The position numbers were made by a program, and so were the translations under genes. Below, piece after piece: positions 6,011 through 8,161 of a stretch of 8,161 bases of DNA (positions are counted from its first letter, which is position 1; the number at the start of each line of letters is the position of its first letter). The stretch lies in assembly GCA_023249255.1 (NCBI GenBank), contig JAHFCY010000135.1, positions 1 to 8,161 on the forward strand, in the 5' to 3' direction. The notes beneath the pieces are model-generated. The model was not told where the DNA came from, did not search any database, and saw only the letters and a program-made list of their open reading frames with translations. The DNA is from Candidatus Lindowiibacteriota bacterium. GTDB taxonomy: Bacteria > Lindowbacteria > 2-12-FULL-62-27.

Positions 6011-6932
6011 AGCGGTCGTTCGGATCGAGGACATGGCGAAAACGTACCGAAGCGCCTTTGGCCGCCGTGAGGTTCAGGCTGTGCGGCGCCTGAATCTGTC
6101 CGTCGATCGCGGTTCCGTCGTCGCGCTGGTCGGGCCGAACGGCGCCGGAAAGACGACGACGATCTATGCCATGTTAGGACTTCTGGAGCTGGATGGCGGT
6201 CGGGTTTCGCTGTTCGATCTGCCGGCATCCGATCCAGCTGCGCGCCGGCGCGTTGGATTTCAGTCCGAAATTTTTTATACTTATCCATTTTTGTCCGCGC
6301 GGTCCGCGATGATGTTTTACGCGCGGCTGTCAGGCATCGATCCCGCGTCCGTCGCCGCCGACATCCCCCGCATTCTGGATCGGCTGGGACTGGGTCCGGC
6401 CATAGATCGAAAAGTCGGAACCTATTCGAAAGGAATGCTCCAGCGTCTCGGTCTTGCCCAGGCGATTCTTCACCGGCCGGAGCTTTTGATTCTCGACGAG
6501 CCGACGACGGGGCTGGACCCGGAAGGCCGCAAACTCGTGGCTGAGATGATCCTCGAGGAAAAATCGCGCGGCACGACGGTATTTTTAAGCAGTCATATTT
6601 TGACCGACGTGGAACGCACCTGCGACCGGGTGATCATGATCCGGGATGGTGAAGTCGTGCTGTCCGAGCCGATTGACGCTCTCAACAGCGGCGCCGATGA
6701 ATGGGAGATTGAGATCACCACCTGGAATCCGGACTGGCAGTCAACGCTCGGCGCATTTGCCGCGCCCCGTTTGCGAAACGGCTCCGCGCGCTTCTCGTGC
6801 GATTCGTCTGCGAAAGCGCGTCTCCTTCGCGCCCTGCTCGATCTTGGCGCCGACATCGGATCGGTTCAGCGGATGAAAAAATCGCTTGAGGATTTATATA
6901 TGGAATATGTGGGAGGAAGCGGCAATGGGTAA
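6003..6932 (+). CDS. ABC transporter ATP-binding protein
   Basis: The 309-residue cytoplasmic ATPase powers the membrane protein encoded next. Motifs are in order: Walker A GPNGAGKT (44-51), Q-loop Gln87, the signature segment YSKGMLQRL (141-149, a variant of LSGGQ), Walker B LLILDEP (161-167), the D-loop GLDPEGR (170-176) and the H-loop His198. The nucleotide-binding domain is followed by a C-terminal extension of about 75 residues (from about 233), a layout seen in ATPases that pair with ABC-2 permeases, such as NosF-like and drug-resistance types. The ATG overlaps the end of the thioredoxin gene by 8 nt, and the stop overlaps the permease start by 8 nt. The family is certain. Export is more likely than import because no substrate-binding protein is seen and the partner is of ABC-2 type. 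The substrate is not determinable here. Confidence 0.93.
   Translation: MAEAVVRIEDMAKTYRSAFGRREVQAVRRLNLSVDRGSVVALVGPNGAGKTTTIYAMLGLLELDGGRVSLFDLPASDPAARRRVGFQSEIFYTYPFLSARSAMMFYARLSGIDPASVAADIPRILDRLGLGPAIDRKVGTYSKGMLQRLGLAQAILHRPELLILDEPTTGLDPEGRKLVAEMILEEKSRGTTVFLSSHILTDVERTCDRVIMIRDGEVVLSEPIDALNSGADEWEIEITTWNPDWQSTLGAFAAPRLRNGSARFSCDSSAKARLLRALLDLGADIGSVQRMKKSLEDLYMEYVGGSGNG
6912..6916 (+). promoter_or_regulatory. Shine-Dalgarno site that fixes the permease start
   Basis: GGAGG lies 8 nt before the ATG at 6925, inside the end of the ATPase gene. It favours that start over the in-frame TTG at 6886 and ATG at 6907, which lack a comparable site. Confidence 0.75.
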
Positions 6933-7719
6933 AATCGCGGCGGTCGCGATGGTCACGGTCCGGGACATTCTGCGCCGGAAAATTTTATATTTCGTTTTGC
7001 TCATTCTTCTGATCGTTCTCTATTTCTCCCTGCAAGGAAATGCGTGGGTGAAAATGGCTGAGGAAGCGGGCGAACTGGACAGCGCCAATAAAATGCGGTC
7101 CGAGGCCGTCATTTTGATCATTCAATTCTTTACGAACTTCGGCGAATTTTTCAGCCTGTTTTTCGCTTCGACTGCGTTGTCGGCCGATATCAAGGAACGG
7201 ACCCTGACGGCAATTCTGGCGAGGCCGGTCGAGCGCTGGCAGTACATTCTCGGAAAATGGATCGGCGTAGTCGGATTTGTCTCCGCATTCATCTCCGCCG
7301 GTGTCGTTTTGGGTCTTGCCCTCGCCGGTATTTATGACGTCCATCTTCCGACCGTTTTCTGGCTCGGCATTCTCGAATCGTATGTCCGCGTCGTATTCTT
7401 CAGCGCCGTCTGTGTCGGGTTCAGCGTCCGGCTTCCGCCGATTCTGGCCGGGACCACCGCGTTTTTTCTGACATTCCTGCCGAAGCTGGTTGAGAGCCAA
7501 CTCACGCATCCCAATCCGATTGCCCGATCTGCGGCGGCTGCCGTGTATTATCTCAGTCCGGCCGTGATGCCCGTGGAACTGCTCAATCTCGGCAAAGAAT
7601 TGCGCGATCCGTCCTATGGACTCTACGCCAAAATTCTTCTGGAGAATACGTTATACGCGATGGCGGTCCTCCTATTGGGATGCCGTTTCTTTATGAAACG
7701 GGATGTGCCGGTGAAATGA
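6925..7719 (+). CDS. ABC-2-type transporter permease
   Basis: From the ATG at 6925 the product has 264 residues and about six hydrophobic segments: roughly 18-36, 62-85, 111-136, 143-167, 172-187 and 240-255. The N terminus VTVRDILRRKILYFVLLILL, with basic residues before the first membrane helix, and the segment STALSADIKERTLTAILARPVERWQYILGKW (about 82-112) are typical of ABC-2 membrane proteins of the NosY/GldF-like group. In that group a cytoplasmic amphipathic region with a Lys-Glu-Arg and Arg-Pro pattern lies between helices two and three. It forms a transporter with the ATPase upstream, whose gene it overlaps by 8 nt with a strong internal ribosome-binding site. Residues of about 37-60 form a charged loop that may be extracytoplasmic. 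The substrate is unknown. The pairing with a thioredoxin-like protein suggests a role in envelope protein or redox-cofactor assembly (inference). Confidence 0.88.
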   Translation: MGKIAAVAMVTVRDILRRKILYFVLLILLIVLYFSLQGNAWVKMAEEAGELDSANKMRSEAVILIIQFFTNFGEFFSLFFASTALSADIKERTLTAILARPVERWQYILGKWIGVVGFVSAFISAGVVLGLALAGIYDVHLPTVFWLGILESYVRVVFFSAVCVGFSVRLPPILAGTTAFFLTFLPKLVESQLTHPNPIARSAAAAVYYLSPAVMPVELLNLGKELRDPSYGLYAKILLENTLYAMAVLLLGCRFFMKRDVPVK

Positions 7720-7745
7720 ATTCACATGGAAATTCTTCGCGTGGG

Positions 7746-7753
7746 AAGGAGGG
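7746..7753 (+). promoter_or_regulatory. Shine-Dalgarno site of the exported-protein gene
   Basis: AAGGAGGG lies 7 nt before the ATG at 7761 and gives clear support for that start. The gap between the permease stop and this start is 41 nt, with no terminator visible, so cotranscription is likely. Confidence 0.75.
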
Positions 7754-7760
7754 AACTCTC

Positions 7761-8161
7761 ATGAATCGACTCCATCGAACGGCGGCCGTCCTGATTGCCG
7801 CAACGGCGCTTGGATTGTCCGCTGATTTTTCAGAAGGCCGTTCCGCATCATCTCTCAAACCCTCTGCCGTCGCGCCCAGACGGGACGCGCTCATCATGCC
7901 GGATTTTCTGGTGACGCGCTCCGACGGCGCATATTTTCAGATTCAAAGCATGACGTATTATGTGCCATTTTCGAATTTGAACGACCCGGCCACGCTGACG
8001 CTTTCAATCCTCTGCCGGATGGACGGCGATTCCATGCCGTACGAGTACGTTCGGGACGCGTCCATCCAGAGTGTGCAGTTCAAAGGAGGCTGGATGCCGG
8101 CGTCCGTCGATCTGGCGGCGCTGCGGCCGGTCCGTTACCATATGCGTGTTCCGCCGAACAC
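7761..8161 (+). CDS. Exported protein of unknown function, 5' part
   Basis: A strong ribosome-binding site precedes the ATG, and the frame is open to the window edge for 133 codons. The N terminus MNRLHRTAAVLIAATALGLS has two Arg residues and one His followed by a hydrophobic core, which fits a Sec signal peptide; cleavage may fall around residues 21-28. No lipobox Cys is present near the signal. The mature part begins with a low-complexity stretch (SASSLKPSAVAPRR) and continues into beta-rich sequence with many aromatic residues (AYFQIQSMTYYVPF, 57-70). One Cys is visible at residue 85, so a link to the upstream thioredoxin is possible but not shown. I do not recognise the family. It lies 41 nt after the permease gene and is probably in the same operon, perhaps as an exported partner or substrate. 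Confidence 0.75.
   Translation, partial: MNRLHRTAAVLIAATALGLSADFSEGRSASSLKPSAVAPRRDALIMPDFLVTRSDGAYFQIQSMTYYVPFSNLNDPATLTLSILCRMDGDSMPYEYVRDASIQSVQFKGGWMPASVDLAALRPVRYHMRVPPN

Noticed and set aside
6241-6252. 12-bp palindrome CGCGCCGGCGCG in the ATPase gene
   Set aside because: It is made by Ala-Arg-Arg-Arg codons in G/C-rich sequence and lacks flanking symmetry or further copies.
6886-6924. Upstream TTG start for the permease
   Set aside because: The ATG at 6925 has a strong GGAGG site at good spacing and gives the usual short 8-nt overlap.

Overview
The window is bacterial, protein-coding on the + strand throughout, and densely packed, with no RNA gene, CRISPR array or transposase visible. 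Hand-counted G+C is about 50-60% in the genes and falls to 38% in the short stretch 1741-1800. The phylum cannot be fixed from this sequence. A G/C-rich palindromic repeat of a kind common in environmental genomes lies inside one gene, and the second operon looks like that of a Gram-negative-type or candidate-phylum bacterium; both are only weak hints.

Region 1 (1-5386) is a type III restriction-modification locus. It holds the 3' part of the methyltransferase gene mod (2-1723), a possible 33-codon ORF (1724-1825), a KilA-N-domain gene (1826-2647) and a complete res helicase-nuclease gene (2648-5386). The four reading frames lie end to end: each stop codon directly abuts the next start codon, and all are in the same frame. 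Mod would methylate one strand of an asymmetric site, and Res with Mod would cut unmethylated DNA after ATP-driven movement or communication along it. The KilA-N protein is a likely DNA-binding accessory or regulatory protein. The junction before it and the gene itself contain a family of AATTCGA-centred palindromes, one of them a perfect 26-bp palindrome inside the KilA-N coding sequence. The 18 codons at 1724-1777 are a diverged in-frame copy of KilA-N codons 59-76. The KilA-N block has lower G+C than the 3' half of mod and the res lines counted, which suggests a cassette placed between mod and res.

Region 2 (5387-8161) is a different operon. It encodes a membrane-anchored TlpA/ResA-like thioredoxin (5447-6010), an ABC ATPase (6003-6932), an ABC-2-type permease (6925-7719) and the start of an exported protein of unknown function (7761 to the window end). 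The first three genes overlap by 8 nt at each junction, indicating translational coupling. The layout recalls Nos/Ccm-type export modules, but the substrate is unknown.

The most notable signals are the palindrome and duplicated-peptide structure around the KilA-N gene, the zero-gap in-frame tiling of the restriction locus, and a G/C-rich palindromic repeat captured in frame inside res.
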